Shown one piece after another: positions 8,687 through 17,736 of a DNA stretch of 64,000 nt. The stretch spans positions 117,080 through 181,079 of the forward strand of contig NZ_QTQP01000012.1 of NCBI RefSeq assembly GCF_003854275.1, written 5' to 3'. The position numbers were made by a program, and so were the translations under genes. Every line of letters starts with the position of its first letter. The first letter of the stretch is position 1. The notes under the pieces are model-generated. The model was not told the origin of the DNA, ran no database searches, and was given only the letters and a program-made list of their open reading frames with translations. Source of the stretch: Burkholderia sp. Bp8963. GTDB lineage: Bacteria > Pseudomonadota > Gammaproteobacteria > Burkholderiales > Burkholderiaceae.

Positions 8687-9448
8687 ATGAACACCATCCT
8701 GCCCGCTCATCCGCCGCGCGTCGCGCAGCCGGACGACCCGCCGCCCTCATCCACCGACACGCCTGCCGACGACACGGCCGAACCGCACGCGCGCACGCTC
8801 GGCGAGCATGCGTACCACCAGTTGCGGCAGCACATCATCGAAGGGCACTACCCGCCGGGCGCGAAGCTGCGCGTCGAGCACCTGAAGGATGTGTACGGCG
8901 TCGGCGCGGGCACGCTGCGCGAAGCGCTCACGCGGCTCGTCAGCGATGCGCTGGTCGTCGCCGAAGGGCAGCGCGGGTTTCGCGTCACGCCGATGTCGGT
9001 TGCCGACCTCGAGGCGATCACGCGGCTGCGGCTGCATATCGAAGTCGATGCGCTGCGCGAATCGGTGCGACGCGGCGACGCTGCGTGGGAAAAGCGCGTG
9101 CGGCAGAGCTTCGAGATGCTGTCCGCGTGGGAGCAGCCGGTGTCGATCGAGCACCGCGCCGCATGGGAGGCGTGCAATCGCCGGTTCCACGAGGCGCTGA
9201 TTTCGGCGGCCGCGTCGCCGTGGACTTATCTTGTGCTGCGCATGCTGTCGCAGCAAAGCGAGCGCTACCGGCGCGTGTGCATCGGCCTCGGCGATTCGAA
9301 GCGCGACGTGCATGCGGAACACACATGCATCTTCGAAGCGGCGATGCGCCGCGCCGATGCGCGTGCGGCGCTCGCGCTCGAGGATCACATCAGCGCGACG
9401 CTCGCGGTGGTGCGGAGTGCGCCGCCGGGGACGCTGCCGTTTGCGTGA
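8687..9448 (+). CDS. GntR-family (FCD/VanR-like) transcriptional regulator
   Basis: A 253-aa protein with a winged-helix DNA-binding domain at about 35-105 (YHQLRQHIIEGHYPPGAKLR, then LREALTRLVSDALV) and an all-helical FCD ligand domain behind it containing RLHIEVDALR and FHEALISAA. It starts 1 nt after the stop of the sigma-54 activator, so the two are almost certainly co-transcribed. GntR-type repressors that damp phenol genes in the absence of substrate are known in Comamonas (AphS/PhcS); a similar role here is inferred. Confidence 0.9.
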   Translation: MNTILPAHPPRVAQPDDPPPSSTDTPADDTAEPHARTLGEHAYHQLRQHIIEGHYPPGAKLRVEHLKDVYGVGAGTLREALTRLVSDALVVAEGQRGFRVTPMSVADLEAITRLRLHIEVDALRESVRRGDAAWEKRVRQSFEMLSAWEQPVSIEHRAAWEACNRRFHEALISAAASPWTYLVLRMLSQQSERYRRVCIGLGDSKRDVHAEHTCIFEAAMRRADARAALALEDHISATLAVVRSAPPGTLPFA

Positions 9449-9476
9449 CGTGGAGAGCGAGCGCCGCGAGCCGCGC

Positions 9477-9914
9477 TCACCGCTTGTGAATCACCGAATC
9501 GAGCACGAAGCTGGTCGTCATGTTCTGCACGCCGGCCATCGCACTGATGGTTGCCCAGATCTCGCTGACGCGCTCGTGCGATGCGGCCTCGATCTGCACG
9601 AGCAGGTCGACCTCGCCGCTCAGCACGGCGCAGTCGCGCACCTCGGCGATCCGTTCGAGCGCCGCGAGCACGTCCGCGCCGCGCATCCGGTCCTTGCGGT
9701 AGACAAGCATCACCGCGCGCACGGGCACGGTATCGTCAGGTAGCGCGAGCCGCACCGTGTAGCCGGCGATGATCTTCAGCGCTTCGAGCCGGTCGATCCG
9801 GTGGCGGACTGCCTGCCGCGACAGGCCGATCCGGTCTGCCAGCACCGCGAGCGGGATTCGCGCATCGGCGCACAACGCGTCGATGATTTTCTGGTCGAGG
9901 CCGTCGACCTTCAT
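9477..9914 (-). CDS. Lrp/AsnC-family transcriptional regulator
   Basis: A 145-aa regulator with an AsnC-type helix-turn-helix at about residues 5-60 (LDQKIIDALCADARIPLAVL, LSRQAVRHRIDRLE) and an effector-binding RAM domain. The ATG at 9914 overlaps the stop of the upstream 53-codon methyltransferase remnant as ATGA. It is the last gene of the amino-acid operon running from 17071, so it probably controls that operon in response to the transported amino acid. It converges with the GntR gene. Confidence 0.9.
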   Translation of the reverse strand: MKVDGLDQKIIDALCADARIPLAVLADRIGLSRQAVRHRIDRLEALKIIAGYTVRLALPDDTVPVRAVMLVYRKDRMRGADVLAALERIAEVRDCAVLSGEVDLLVQIEAASHERVSEIWATISAMAGVQNMTTSFVLDSVIHKR

Positions 9915-10072
9915 CGCGCAGCCCCGGCGCGGCGGGCACGGCGGGCATCGACCGCGTCGCGCAATGCCGCGATCGGGTCGCGGCCGATTCCGCAGCACCC
10001 GCCGACGAACCGCGCGCCGATCCGTGTCAGTTCGCGGGCCGTGCCGCCGTCGAGTACCGTGATGCGGTGCAT
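9911..10072 (-). pseudogene. internally deleted homocysteine S-methyltransferase remnant
   Basis: An ORF of 53 codons begins MHRITVLDGGTARELTRIGA, the N-terminus of homocysteine S-methyltransferases (ITLLDGGxGRELxRxGAPF), and continues directly into RFVGGCCGIGRDPIAALRDA, the zinc-binding GGCCG motif at the C-terminus of the same family. The roughly 250 residues that normally lie between are missing with the frame kept. AAGGAG lies 8 nt before the ATG and the stop overlaps the Lrp start (ATGA), so the original operon junctions are intact. It cannot form the TIM barrel. It could instead be a retained coupling peptide, but enzymatic function is lost. Confidence 0.8.
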
Positions 10073-10185
10073 TATCCGTGCTCCTTCGTTGCACGCCGCG
10101 CGTGCCGCGGCAAAGATCGATCCCCGTGCCGTCGCTGCACACCCGCAGGCGGCCGGCACCGGATGAAAGCGTGCGTCGGGCGACG

Positions 10186-11355
10186 TCAGATCCGCTCGAG
10201 CGCCTGCGCGATATCCGCCTTCAGGTCGTCGACGTGCTCGATGCCGACCGAATAGCGGATGAAATTGAGCGGGATGTCCGCCGCGCGCATTTGCTCCGCG
10301 GACATCGTGCCGGCCCACATCGACGCGGTATGGATCGCAAGCGAATCGACGCCGCCGAGGTTGCCCGCATTCAGCGGCACGCACAGCGCCTCGACGAAGC
10401 GCTGCGCGTCGTCGTAGCCGCCGCGCACGCCGAACGCGACCACGCCGCCGAAACCGTGCATCTGCCGGCACGCGAGCGCATGCTGCGGATGGCTGCGCAG
10501 GCCCGGATAGAACACGCGTTCGATCTTCGGGTGCGCTTCGAGGAATTCGGCGAGCGCGAGCGCGTTCGCATTGATCCGCTCGACGCGCAGCGGCAGCGTG
10601 CGCAGCCCGCGCAGCAGCAGCCACGCATCCATCGGCGACAGCACCGAGCCAAGCGTGATGTGCGTGTGCCAGATCTGCTCGGCGAGCGCGCGGCTCGTGC
10701 AGATTACGCCACCCGTGAGGTCGTGATGGCCGCCGAGGTACTTGGTCGCACTGTGCACGACGATGTCGACACCGAGCCGGTGCGGCTGCTGGTTGACCGG
10801 CGATGCGAACGTGTTGTCCGCGAGCGTCAGGATGCCGCGCGAGCGCGCGATCTCGGCGACGGCCGCGATGTCCGTCACGAGCAGCAGCGGATTCACCGGC
10901 GACTCGAGCACGATCAGCCGCGTATTCGGACGGATCGCGCGGCCGAACGCGGCCGCGTCGGTCTGGTCGACGAAGGTCACGTCCACGCCGAACTTGCGCA
11001 ACATGTCGTCAAGCATCTTCGTCGTGCTCATGTAATGGCGCGTCTGGCCGATCACGTGATCGCCGGCCCTCACGACGCTGAGGATCGCGGTCGCGATCGC
11101 GCCCATCCCGGAGGCCGTGACGAGCGCCGTCTGAGTGCCTTCGAGCTCGGCCATCAGCGCCTTCACGCGCTCGTGCACCGGATTGCCGTAGCGCGTGTAG
11201 TTGCGCGGATGCTGCGGCACGCTCGACATCTCCGCGAATTCCTCGCTGCCGGCGGCCTTGAACACGGCCGAATAGTGAATCGCGGGCGCGACCGTCTTCT
11301 CGTCGGTCACGTCGCGGTCGGCGGCGAGCGCCAGCGTTTCAAGCTTGTATCCCAT
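10186..11355 (-). CDS. Cys/Met-metabolism PLP-dependent lyase (cystathionine/methionine gamma-lyase family)
   Basis: A 389-aa fold-type I PLP enzyme. YTRYGNPVHERV (from residue 53) is the family signature, SATKYLGGH carries the PLP lysine K205, and the cofactor aspartate lies in TLADNTFASP. The family includes cystathionine gamma-lyase/synthase, methionine gamma-lyase and O-acetylhomoserine sulfhydrylase. Context (amino-acid importer, homoserine dehydrogenase, methyltransferase remnant) favours a sulfur-amino-acid or homoserine-derivative substrate; the exact reaction cannot be fixed from sequence. Confidence 0.88.
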   Translation of the reverse strand: MGYKLETLALAADRDVTDEKTVAPAIHYSAVFKAAGSEEFAEMSSVPQHPRNYTRYGNPVHERVKALMAELEGTQTALVTASGMGAIATAILSVVRAGDHVIGQTRHYMSTTKMLDDMLRKFGVDVTFVDQTDAAAFGRAIRPNTRLIVLESPVNPLLLVTDIAAVAEIARSRGILTLADNTFASPVNQQPHRLGVDIVVHSATKYLGGHHDLTGGVICTSRALAEQIWHTHITLGSVLSPMDAWLLLRGLRTLPLRVERINANALALAEFLEAHPKIERVFYPGLRSHPQHALACRQMHGFGGVVAFGVRGGYDDAQRFVEALCVPLNAGNLGGVDSLAIHTASMWAGTMSAEQMRAADIPLNFIRYSVGIEHVDDLKADIAQALERI

Positions 11356-11411
11356 GTCGTCCTCGGATCGTTCGATGTGTCGGGTCCATCTGTCGGGTCA
11401 ATGCCGCGCCG

Positions 11412-12107
11412 TCACGCGCGCACGCTGTCCAGATGGCGGTTCAGCAGGCCTTCGACGCGTTTCAACGCGCTCGACAGCACGGCCGTGATGCCGACGTACA
11501 CGATGCCGGCCAGCATCAGTGCGTCGGTCGTATAGGTTTCGATCGAGATGCGCCGCGCGACGCCGGTCAGGTCGAGCACGGTGATCGTGCTCGCCAGTGC
11601 GGTCGACTTGAGCTGCAGCACGATCTCGTTGCCGAGCGTCGGCGCGACGATGCCGATCGCGCGCGGCACGATCACGCACCAGGTCAGCATGAAACGGCTC
11701 ATCCCGAATGCGATCGCCGCTTCCTTTTCGCCGGCGGGCACGCCGGCGATCCCGCCACGGATGTCTTCCGCCATGTAGGCCGCGAGGTTGAGCGTCAGCG
11801 CGCACAATGCGCACGAGAACGAGCCGCCGACCAGCAGCCAGAGCGGCGATGCGCGCACGACCGGGAACTGCGCGAGCCCGTAATACAGCACGAAGATCTG
11901 CACGAGCAGCGGTGTGCCGCGAAACACCGACATGAAGAAACGGCTCGGCGCAGACAGCCAGCGGCTCTCCGACGTGCGCGCGACAGCGAGCGGCACCGCC
12001 AGCACGAACGCAAGCACGCACGACAGCACCAGCAGCTGCAGCGTGATCCATACGCCGCGCACGATGTCCGGGCCCGACTGGGCCATCAGGGAAAGCAGGT
12101 CATTCAT
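11412..12107 (-). CDS. polar amino-acid ABC transporter permease (HisM/ArtM type)
   Basis: A 231-aa inner-membrane protein with about five hydrophobic segments and the EAA-type loop ADIRGGIAGVPAGEKEAAIAFG that contacts the ATPase. It pairs with the permease at 12120; such heterodimers import polar amino acids. It is third in the transporter cassette, 12 nt after its partner gene. An alternative start four bases downstream (12103) is out of frame. Substrate unknown. Confidence 0.92.
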   Translation of the reverse strand: MNDLLSLMAQSGPDIVRGVWITLQLLVLSCVLAFVLAVPLAVARTSESRWLSAPSRFFMSVFRGTPLLVQIFVLYYGLAQFPVVRASPLWLLVGGSFSCALCALTLNLAAYMAEDIRGGIAGVPAGEKEAAIAFGMSRFMLTWCVIVPRAIGIVAPTLGNEIVLQLKSTALASTITVLDLTGVARRISIETYTTDALMLAGIVYVGITAVLSSALKRVEGLLNRHLDSVRA

Positions 12108-12119
12108 CGCAGGGCTCCT

Positions 12120-12797
12120 TCAGGTGCGTTTCGCGTAGCCGCGGCCCGCGACACGTTCGAGCCACGCAAACGCGGGATTGGAGACGACAAGAAAGCCGAA
12201 ATAGACGACGCCGACCGCCACGTAGAAGACGAACGGCTGCTTGGTGAACTGCGCCGCGATGTTGGCCTTGCGCAGCATGTCCTCGAGCCCGACGATGGAA
12301 ACGAGCGACGTATCCTTCAGCAGGTTCTGCCACATGTTGTTCAGGCTCGGCAGGCAGATCCGCCAGGCCTGCGGCAGACGAACGAACCACAGCGTCTGCA
12401 GGCGCGTCATCCCGTACGCACGCGCGGCCTCGACCTGCCCGGCCGGCACCGCGACGAACGCGCCGCGGAACATCTCCGACGCATACGAGCCGAACACCAC
12501 CGCGAGCGCGATCACGCCGGCCGAAAACGGGCTGACCGTGATCGCACCGTCGAATTGCGTGTTGAGCAGATGCGACAGCCCGAAGTAGCAGATCAGCAGG
12601 ATCAGGAATTCCGGAATGCCGCGCAGGAAATCGGTCACCGCGTAGGCCGCGCCGCTCAGCCAGCGCACACTCGACAGCTTCGCCGAGGCGCCGGCGATGC
12701 CGAGCAGCATGCCGACGCACAGCGCGGCGAGCGCGAGTTCCAGCGTGACGAGCGCGCCCGCCGCGAGTTGCGCGCCGTAGTTCACCAACATGTCCAT
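12120..12797 (-). CDS. polar amino-acid ABC transporter permease (HisQ/ArtQ type)
   Basis: A 225-aa permease with the conserved FLRGIPEFLILL segment near residue 60 and the ATPase-contact loop MFRGAFVAVPAGQVEAARAYGM. It forms the transmembrane pair with the product of 11412-12107. It follows the periplasmic binding protein gene by about 80 nt, in the usual order ATPase, binding protein, two permeases. Confidence 0.92.
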   Translation of the reverse strand: MDMLVNYGAQLAAGALVTLELALAALCVGMLLGIAGASAKLSSVRWLSGAAYAVTDFLRGIPEFLILLICYFGLSHLLNTQFDGAITVSPFSAGVIALAVVFGSYASEMFRGAFVAVPAGQVEAARAYGMTRLQTLWFVRLPQAWRICLPSLNNMWQNLLKDTSLVSIVGLEDMLRKANIAAQFTKQPFVFYVAVGVVYFGFLVVSNPAFAWLERVAGRGYAKRT

Positions 12798-12878
12798 CGT
12801 GGTATCGCTCCTTGTGAGGCGCGGACCGGCGCGCGCCGCGGTCCGGCGGCCGCGCGGTCGGGATGCGGGGATGCGCGT

Positions 12879-13658
12879 TTATTGCGGCGCGATGCTGAAC
12901 GGGAAATAGCGCTTGTTGGCGGCCGAGAACGTGCCGTCGGCCTGCACCTGCGCGATGCCCTTGTCGAACAGCGCCTTGAGCGGCGCATCGCCCTTGCGCA
13001 CGGCGATCGCAGTGCCATCGCCGAAGACCTCCGTGTCGACGATCGGCTTGCCGACGAAGTCGAAGCCTTCCTTCCTGCCAGCCTTGGTCAGCCAGTCATA
13101 GGCCACCGTGTTGTCCGCGAACACCGCGTCGATACGGCCGGCCTCGAGATCGAGCCACGCCTCGTCCAGCGTCTGGTAGACCTTCACGTCGACACCGGAC
13201 TTGCTCGTCGGCAAGCGGCGGCGCAGATAGGATTCGTGCGTCGATGCGGTCTGCACGCCGATCGTCTTGCCGCGCAACGTGGCCGGGCTGTCCGTGATGC
13301 CCGAACCCGGCTTCGCGACGAGCTGAACCGGCGCCGTCGTGAAAATGCGCGTGAAGTCGACCGATTGCTCGCGCTCCGGCGTCTTCGACATCTGCGCGAG
13401 CACCGCATCGATCTGCTTCGCCTTCAGCGCCGGAATCAGCGCGTCGAAGTCCATCGTCACCCACTGACACCTGACCTTCATCGCGTCGCACATCTTCTTG
13501 CCGATGTCGATCTCCATGCCCTGCAGCTTGCCGGACGCGTCCTTGTATTCGAACGGCGCGTAGTCGGCGAGCGTGCCGACCCGCACAACCTGCTCGGCGT
13601 GCGCGACAGATCCAAGCAATGCCGCGCCCACGCACAGCGACTGAAGCAGCTTCTTCAT
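12879..13658 (-). CDS. periplasmic amino-acid-binding protein (SBP family 3)
   Basis: A 259-aa protein with a signal peptide MKKLLQSLCVGAALLGSVAHA (cleavage expected after AHA). The mature part opens VVRVGTLADYAPFEYKDASG, the standard opening of family 3 solute-binding proteins, and includes LIPALKAKQIDAVLAQMSKT. GGAGGGG lies before the ATG at 13658; a longer in-frame start overlapping the ATPase gene is rejected because it would bury the signal peptide. It delivers the amino acid to the permease pair. Confidence 0.93.
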   Translation of the reverse strand: MKKLLQSLCVGAALLGSVAHAEQVVRVGTLADYAPFEYKDASGKLQGMEIDIGKKMCDAMKVRCQWVTMDFDALIPALKAKQIDAVLAQMSKTPEREQSVDFTRIFTTAPVQLVAKPGSGITDSPATLRGKTIGVQTASTHESYLRRRLPTSKSGVDVKVYQTLDEAWLDLEAGRIDAVFADNTVAYDWLTKAGRKEGFDFVGKPIVDTEVFGDGTAIAVRKGDAPLKALFDKGIAQVQADGTFSAANKRYFPFSIAPQ

Positions 13659-13689
13659 GATTTCCCCTCCGGTTGGCATTGGATCCGCA

Positions 13690-14487
13690 TCAGATGATGC
13701 TGGACAGAAACTTCTGGAAACGCGGCGATTTCTGGCTTGCAAACACTTCGTCGGGCCGGCCGTCTTCCTCGATCCGTCCCTGGTGGACGAACACGACGCG
13801 GTTCGCGACCTCGCGCGCAAAGCCCATCTCGTGCGTGACGACGAGCATCGTGCGGCCCTCGTCCGCGAGCGAGCGCATCACCTTCAGCACTTCGCCGACG
13901 AGCTCGGGGTCGAGCGCCGACGTGGGTTCGTCGAACAGCATCACGTCGGGATCGGTGGCGAGCGCACGCGCGATCGCGACCCGCTGCTGCTGGCCGCCCG
14001 ACAGCTGGTTCGGGTAGTGCTCGCACTTGCCCGCGAGCCCGACGCGCTCGAGCATCGCGATCGCCTTGTCGCGCGCGTCGCGTTTCGGCACGCCGAGCAC
14101 GCGTACCGGCACGAACATCACGTTCTGCAGTACCGTCATGTGTGCCCACAGGTTGAACTGCTGGAACACCATCGCGAGCTTGCGGCGCACACGCATCACC
14201 TGCTGCGGATCGGCGGCGACGAGCGCGCCGTCTCGGCCTGCCGGCTTGAGCGCGAGCGTGTCGCCGTTCACGCAGATCCGCCCGCGGTCGGGCGTTTCCA
14301 GCAGGTTGATGCACCTGAGGAACGTGCTCTTGCCCGACCCGCTGCTGCCGAGGATCGATACGACCTCGTGATTTCTCGCGGTCAGCGAGATGCCTTTCAG
14401 CACCTCGACACCGCCGAACGACTTGTGAATATCCTCGACCACCAGCACGTCGGCCGCTGGCTTGCATGCAGGAATTGCTGCTGGCAT
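13690..14487 (-). CDS. polar amino-acid ABC transporter ATPase (GlnQ/HisP type)
   Basis: A 265-aa ATPase with Walker [11 protein letters not shown]-loop [13 protein letters not shown], signature LSGGQQQR, Walker [15 protein letters not shown] and switch His in VTHEMGF, all characteristic of the GlnQ/HisP branch. The start at 14487 has GAGGGAG upstream; a 26-codon extension to 14565 would abut the aldehyde dehydrogenase stop and looks unlikely. It is the first transporter gene, downstream of the dehydrogenase genes. Confidence 0.93.
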   Translation of the reverse strand: MPAAIPACKPAADVLVVEDIHKSFGGVEVLKGISLTARNHEVVSILGSSGSGKSTFLRCINLLETPDRGRICVNGDTLALKPAGRDGALVAADPQQVMRVRRKLAMVFQQFNLWAHMTVLQNVMFVPVRVLGVPKRDARDKAIAMLERVGLAGKCEHYPNQLSGGQQQRVAIARALATDPDVMLFDEPTSALDPELVGEVLKVMRSLADEGRTMLVVTHEMGFAREVANRVVFVHQGRIEEDGRPDEVFASQKSPRFQKFLSSII

Positions 14488-14564
14488 CCCCGACTCCCTC
14501 TTCGATACGTTGCACACCGCTCCGGTCCGCGCTGCGCCGGCACCCCACGCGCCGGCACAGCGCA

Positions 14565-15995
14565 TCAGCTCGACAGCCCCCGTTTGCGCCTGAAGCAGAC
14601 CACCTTCGGCTGCGTCATTTCCGTCATCGCAAACCGCACGCCTTCGCGGCCCAGCGATCCATACTTGAATCCGCCGAACGGCATGCCGTCGAAGCGGTAG
14701 TCGGACGAATCGTTGATCATCACGCCACCCGCCTGCAGGCGCTCCGCCGCGCCGAGCGCGACCTCGAGGCGGCTCGTGAACACGCCCGCATGCAGACTGC
14801 TTTCAGACGCATTCGCGGCATCGAGCGCCTGCTGCAGGTCGGTGAATTTCACGATCGTCACGACCGGCGCGAACACTTCGTCGCTCCACACGCGGGCGTC
14901 GCACGGCACGTCGGCGAGCACCGTCGGCTCATACAGGGCGCCGCGCCGGCGATGGCCGGTCAGCACCGTCGCGCCGCCCGCCACCGCTTCATCGACCCAG
15001 CGCTCGATCCGAATCGCCTGCTCCTCGCCGATCATCGGCCCCATGTCCGTCGCATCGTCGAGCGGGTCGCCAACCACCATCTTGCGCGTCAGCTCGACGA
15101 AGTAGCGGACGAACGGCTCGTACGCGGCCTCGGCCACGAAGATCCGCTGCGTGCCGATGCAGTTCTGTCCTGCGGCCCAGAACGCGCCCGATACGCAAGA
15201 TTCGGCGGCGTCCTTCAGGTCGCAGTCGGCCATCACGATCACCGGCGCATTGCCGCCGAGGTCCATCGCGATCTTCTTGAGACCCGCGTCGCGCGTGATG
15301 GCCTCGCCGGTCGCCGGGCCGCCGGTGAACGTCACCATCCGGATCCGCCGGTCGCGCACCAGTGCGGACGCGATCTCCGCGCCGCCGTGCACGATCTGCA
15401 GCGTGTCGTGCGGCGCGCCTGCCTCCCACAGGATCTCGACGAGTGCCTGCGCGGACAGCGGCGCGAGCTGCGACGGCTTCAGGATCACCGCATTACCGGT
15501 TGCGAGCGCCGGGCCGAGCTTGTGTGCGACCAGGTTCAGCGGATCGTTGAAAGGCGTGATCGCGAGAATGACGCCGAGCGGTTCCAGCATGTAATAGCCG
15601 CTGCGATCCTCGGACCCCGGATACGCATCGAACGGAATCGTCTCGCCGACCAGGCGTTTGGCCTCTTCACCGGACAGGCGCAACGTGTTCACGCAGCGCG
15701 CGACCTCCTTGCGCGCCTGCCGCACCGGCTTGCCCGCTTCGAGCGAGATCGTGCGCGCGAGCGTCTCCGCGCGCGCCTCGACGAGCGCCGAAGCGCGGGA
15801 CAGGATGTCGGCCCGCCGGTTGCGCGGCAACGCCGCGGCCACGCTCGCGCCCGCCAGCGCACGCTCGACGATCGCCGGCGTCGCGTCGAACGGCGACAGG
15901 TGGACAGCACCGACGACCGCACCGTCGTAGGGCGACCGGACCTCGGCCACACCGGCCGATGCGAGCTCGCCGATCACTGCATCGCGCGCGGTCAT
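14565..15995 (-). CDS. NAD(P)-dependent aldehyde dehydrogenase
   Basis: A 476-aa ALDH with the nucleophile C279 in [14 protein letters not shown] and cofactor segment [20 protein letters not shown]. The position that is usually the general-base glutamate (xELGG) reads D245 (AMDLGGN), which is unusual. Its ATG overlaps the homoserine dehydrogenase stop as ATGA, implying coupled translation and possibly consecutive reactions: a homoserine dehydrogenase working oxidatively would make aspartate semialdehyde, which an ALDH could take to aspartate. The substrate is inferred from context only. Confidence 0.88.
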   Translation of the reverse strand: MTARDAVIGELASAGVAEVRSPYDGAVVGAVHLSPFDATPAIVERALAGASVAAALPRNRRADILSRASALVEARAETLARTISLEAGKPVRQARKEVARCVNTLRLSGEEAKRLVGETIPFDAYPGSEDRSGYYMLEPLGVILAITPFNDPLNLVAHKLGPALATGNAVILKPSQLAPLSAQALVEILWEAGAPHDTLQIVHGGAEIASALVRDRRIRMVTFTGGPATGEAITRDAGLKKIAMDLGGNAPVIVMADCDLKDAAESCVSGAFWAAGQNCIGTQRIFVAEAAYEPFVRYFVELTRKMVVGDPLDDATDMGPMIGEEQAIRIERWVDEAVAGGATVLTGHRRRGALYEPTVLADVPCDARVWSDEVFAPVVTIVKFTDLQQALDAANASESSLHAGVFTSRLEVALGAAERLQAGGVMINDSSDYRFDGMPFGGFKYGSLGREGVRFAMTEMTQPKVVCFRRKRGLSS

Positions 15996-17071
15996 GCTGT
16001 CACCTCCGGTGCGGCGGCGGCGCTGCGATCGCCCAGCTCGATCAGGTCCGACAGGATCGCGAACGCGGTTTCCTCGCGGCCCGCGCCGGGCCCGCTGATC
16101 GTCACGTCGCCGAGCACGTCGGTGTCGAATGTGATCGCGTTCGTCACGCCGTTCGCGGCACGCAACGGATGGCCGGCCGGCAGCTTGCGCGGTTCGACGC
16201 TCGCGGTAACCGTGCCGTCCGGATGACGGACCGCCGATCCGATCAGCCGCCACGACATCCCTTCGGCCGCCGCGGTGCGCACATCGTCCTCGGTCAGCTC
16301 GACGATGCCGCGACACGTCACGTCGCTGCGCTTCAGGCCCGCGTTCCACAGTGCGTTCGCGAGAATGACGACCTTGAGCTGCACGTCGGAACCGTTGACG
16401 TCGGCCGCGGGATTCGCCTCCGCATAGCCGCGTTGCTGCGCGTCGCTGATCGCCGCATCGAATCCCGCACCGGCCTCGACCTGGCCGAGCACGAAATTCG
16501 ACGTCCCGTTCAGGATGCCGGCGAAGCCGGTCACCTCGCAGCCGCGCAGCGTCGTCGCGAGCTGGCGCAGCACCGGCGTGCCGCTCATCACGGTGCCTTC
16601 GTAGCGCAGGCACGCCCCCGATCGCGCGGCAATCCGCGATAGCGCCGGTTGCGCAAGCGCGATCGGCCCCTTGTTGGTGGTAATGACGTGCTTGCCGCAC
16701 TCGAGTGCAGTGCGGCAGTGCGACAGCGCTGGCTCGCCGGTATTCGGGTCGGTGAAGGTCGCTTCGACGACGACGTCGACATGCTCCGCCGCGATCGCCT
16801 TCAATACTGCGCCGAGCGTGACGTCCGGCGACACCAGCGTGCCGGGATCGCGGCGCAGCGCGCCCGCATCGACACCGCGCCGCGCGGTGTCGTCGAGCAC
16901 GTCCAGCGCGATGCCACGGGGATTCGTCGCGATCCCGAGCCGCAGGTCGGCGACCATCGTGACGGTCACGTCGAGCCCCGCGGCCGACAGCATCGCGCGT
17001 TTCTTCTTCAGCAGCTCGACGAGTCCTTGATTGACTCCGCCGAAGCCGACCAGTGCCAACTTGAGTTCCAT
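15992..17071 (-). CDS. homoserine dehydrogenase
   Basis: A 359-aa NAD(P) oxidoreductase: Rossmann start [17 protein letters not shown], then [17 protein letters not shown], the [10 protein letters not shown] segment typical of homoserine dehydrogenases, and the catalytic-region [15 protein letters not shown]. It lacks the C-terminal ACT domain of the biosynthetic enzyme, as do many short paralogues. AGGAG lies 9 nt before the ATG at 17071; the ATG three codons upstream (17080) directly abuts that site, so the later start is preferred. First gene of the operon; a catabolic role is inferred from the neighbours. Confidence 0.88.
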   Translation of the reverse strand: MELKLALVGFGGVNQGLVELLKKKRAMLSAAGLDVTVTMVADLRLGIATNPRGIALDVLDDTARRGVDAGALRRDPGTLVSPDVTLGAVLKAIAAEHVDVVVEATFTDPNTGEPALSHCRTALECGKHVITTNKGPIALAQPALSRIAARSGACLRYEGTVMSGTPVLRQLATTLRGCEVTGFAGILNGTSNFVLGQVEAGAGFDAAISDAQQRGYAEANPAADVNGSDVQLKVVILANALWNAGLKRSDVTCRGIVELTEDDVRTAAAEGMSWRLIGSAVRHPDGTVTASVEPRKLPAGHPLRAANGVTNAITFDTDVLGDVTISGPGAGREETAFAILSDLIELGDRSAAAAPEVTA

Positions 17072-17145
17072 CTCGATCATCTCCTGTTTGGTGAACGCAG
17101 GAAATATGTTAGTGATGCGAATCGATATCCAAATTATGCGTTTCG

Positions 17146-17157
17146 GCCGAATTCGGC
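17146..17157. promoter_or_regulatory. palindrome GCCGAATTCGGC upstream of the homoserine dehydrogenase operon
   Basis: A perfect 12-bp palindrome about 75 bp upstream of the operon's first start codon, in the only gap (17072-17222) available for its promoter. The flanks are AT-rich compared with the surroundings. Lrp/AsnC proteins bind weak palindromes, and an Lrp gene lies on each side of the operon, so this is a candidate operator. No clear -35/-10 pair is assigned. Confidence 0.35.
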
Positions 17158-17183
17158 AGCTCCGGTTTGCGGTTCGTCACGCG

Positions 17184-17204
17184 GGACGGCCAGATCGGCC
17201 GTCC
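17184..17204 (-). terminator. hairpin downstream of the Lrp/AsnC gene
   Basis: GGACGGCC and GGCCGTCC form a perfect 8-bp stem with a 5-nt loop, about 20 nt past the stop of the minus-strand Lrp gene. There is no T-run, so it is a terminator-like or mRNA-stabilising hairpin and not a proven intrinsic terminator. Confidence 0.4.
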
Positions 17205-17222
17205 TCGCGCCGCGCGGCCGGG

Positions 17223-17720
17223 TCAGACGGCAGAAGGCTCGTCGTCGCCGTCCTTCTCGACCGGCACGAACAGCCCGACCTTGACCGGACTGAGCACGAC
17301 GTTCGTATTGATGCGGCGGATCATCGGATTGCTCTGCATGATCCGCGCGGACAGCCGGTCATAGGCCTCGACGTCCCGAGCGGTGACGATCGCGATCAGG
17401 TCGACGGAGCCGGTCACGTAGTAGATCTGCTGGATCTCGTCATGCGACTTCGCCCACTCGCGAAACTTTGCGATCGTCTCGTAGTTTTCGCGTTCGATCT
17501 CCATCGCGGCGATAAAGATCATCGGGCGGCCGACCGCCGTGCGATCGACCACCGCGATTTCCGCCGATATGACCTTGTCGGTGCGCATCCGCTTCAGCCG
17601 CTTCTGCACCGCGGACGTCGACAGGCCGATGCGCTCGGCAATCATGTCCGCGGTCGCGGTGCAGTCGCGCTGGACGATGTTCAGGATCTTGCGGTCGAAG
17701 GCGTCGAGTGCGTCGGTCAT
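17223..17720 (-). CDS. Lrp/AsnC-family transcriptional regulator
   Basis: A 165-aa regulator: helix-turn-helix at about 5-65 (LDAFDRKILNIVQRD, LSTSAVQKRLKRMR) followed by the RAM effector domain with YYVTGSVDLIAIVTARD. It is transcribed toward the homoserine dehydrogenase operon, with the operon promoter region directly downstream, so it is the best candidate regulator of that operon together with the Lrp at the operon's far end. The C-terminus DGDDEPSAV is probably disordered. Confidence 0.9.
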   Translation of the reverse strand: MTDALDAFDRKILNIVQRDCTATADMIAERIGLSTSAVQKRLKRMRTDKVISAEIAVVDRTAVGRPMIFIAAMEIERENYETIAKFREWAKSHDEIQQIYYVTGSVDLIAIVTARDVEAYDRLSARIMQSNPMIRRINTNVVLSPVKVGLFVPVEKDGDDEPSAV

Positions 17721-17736
17721 GGCGTGTGCGTGGAAT

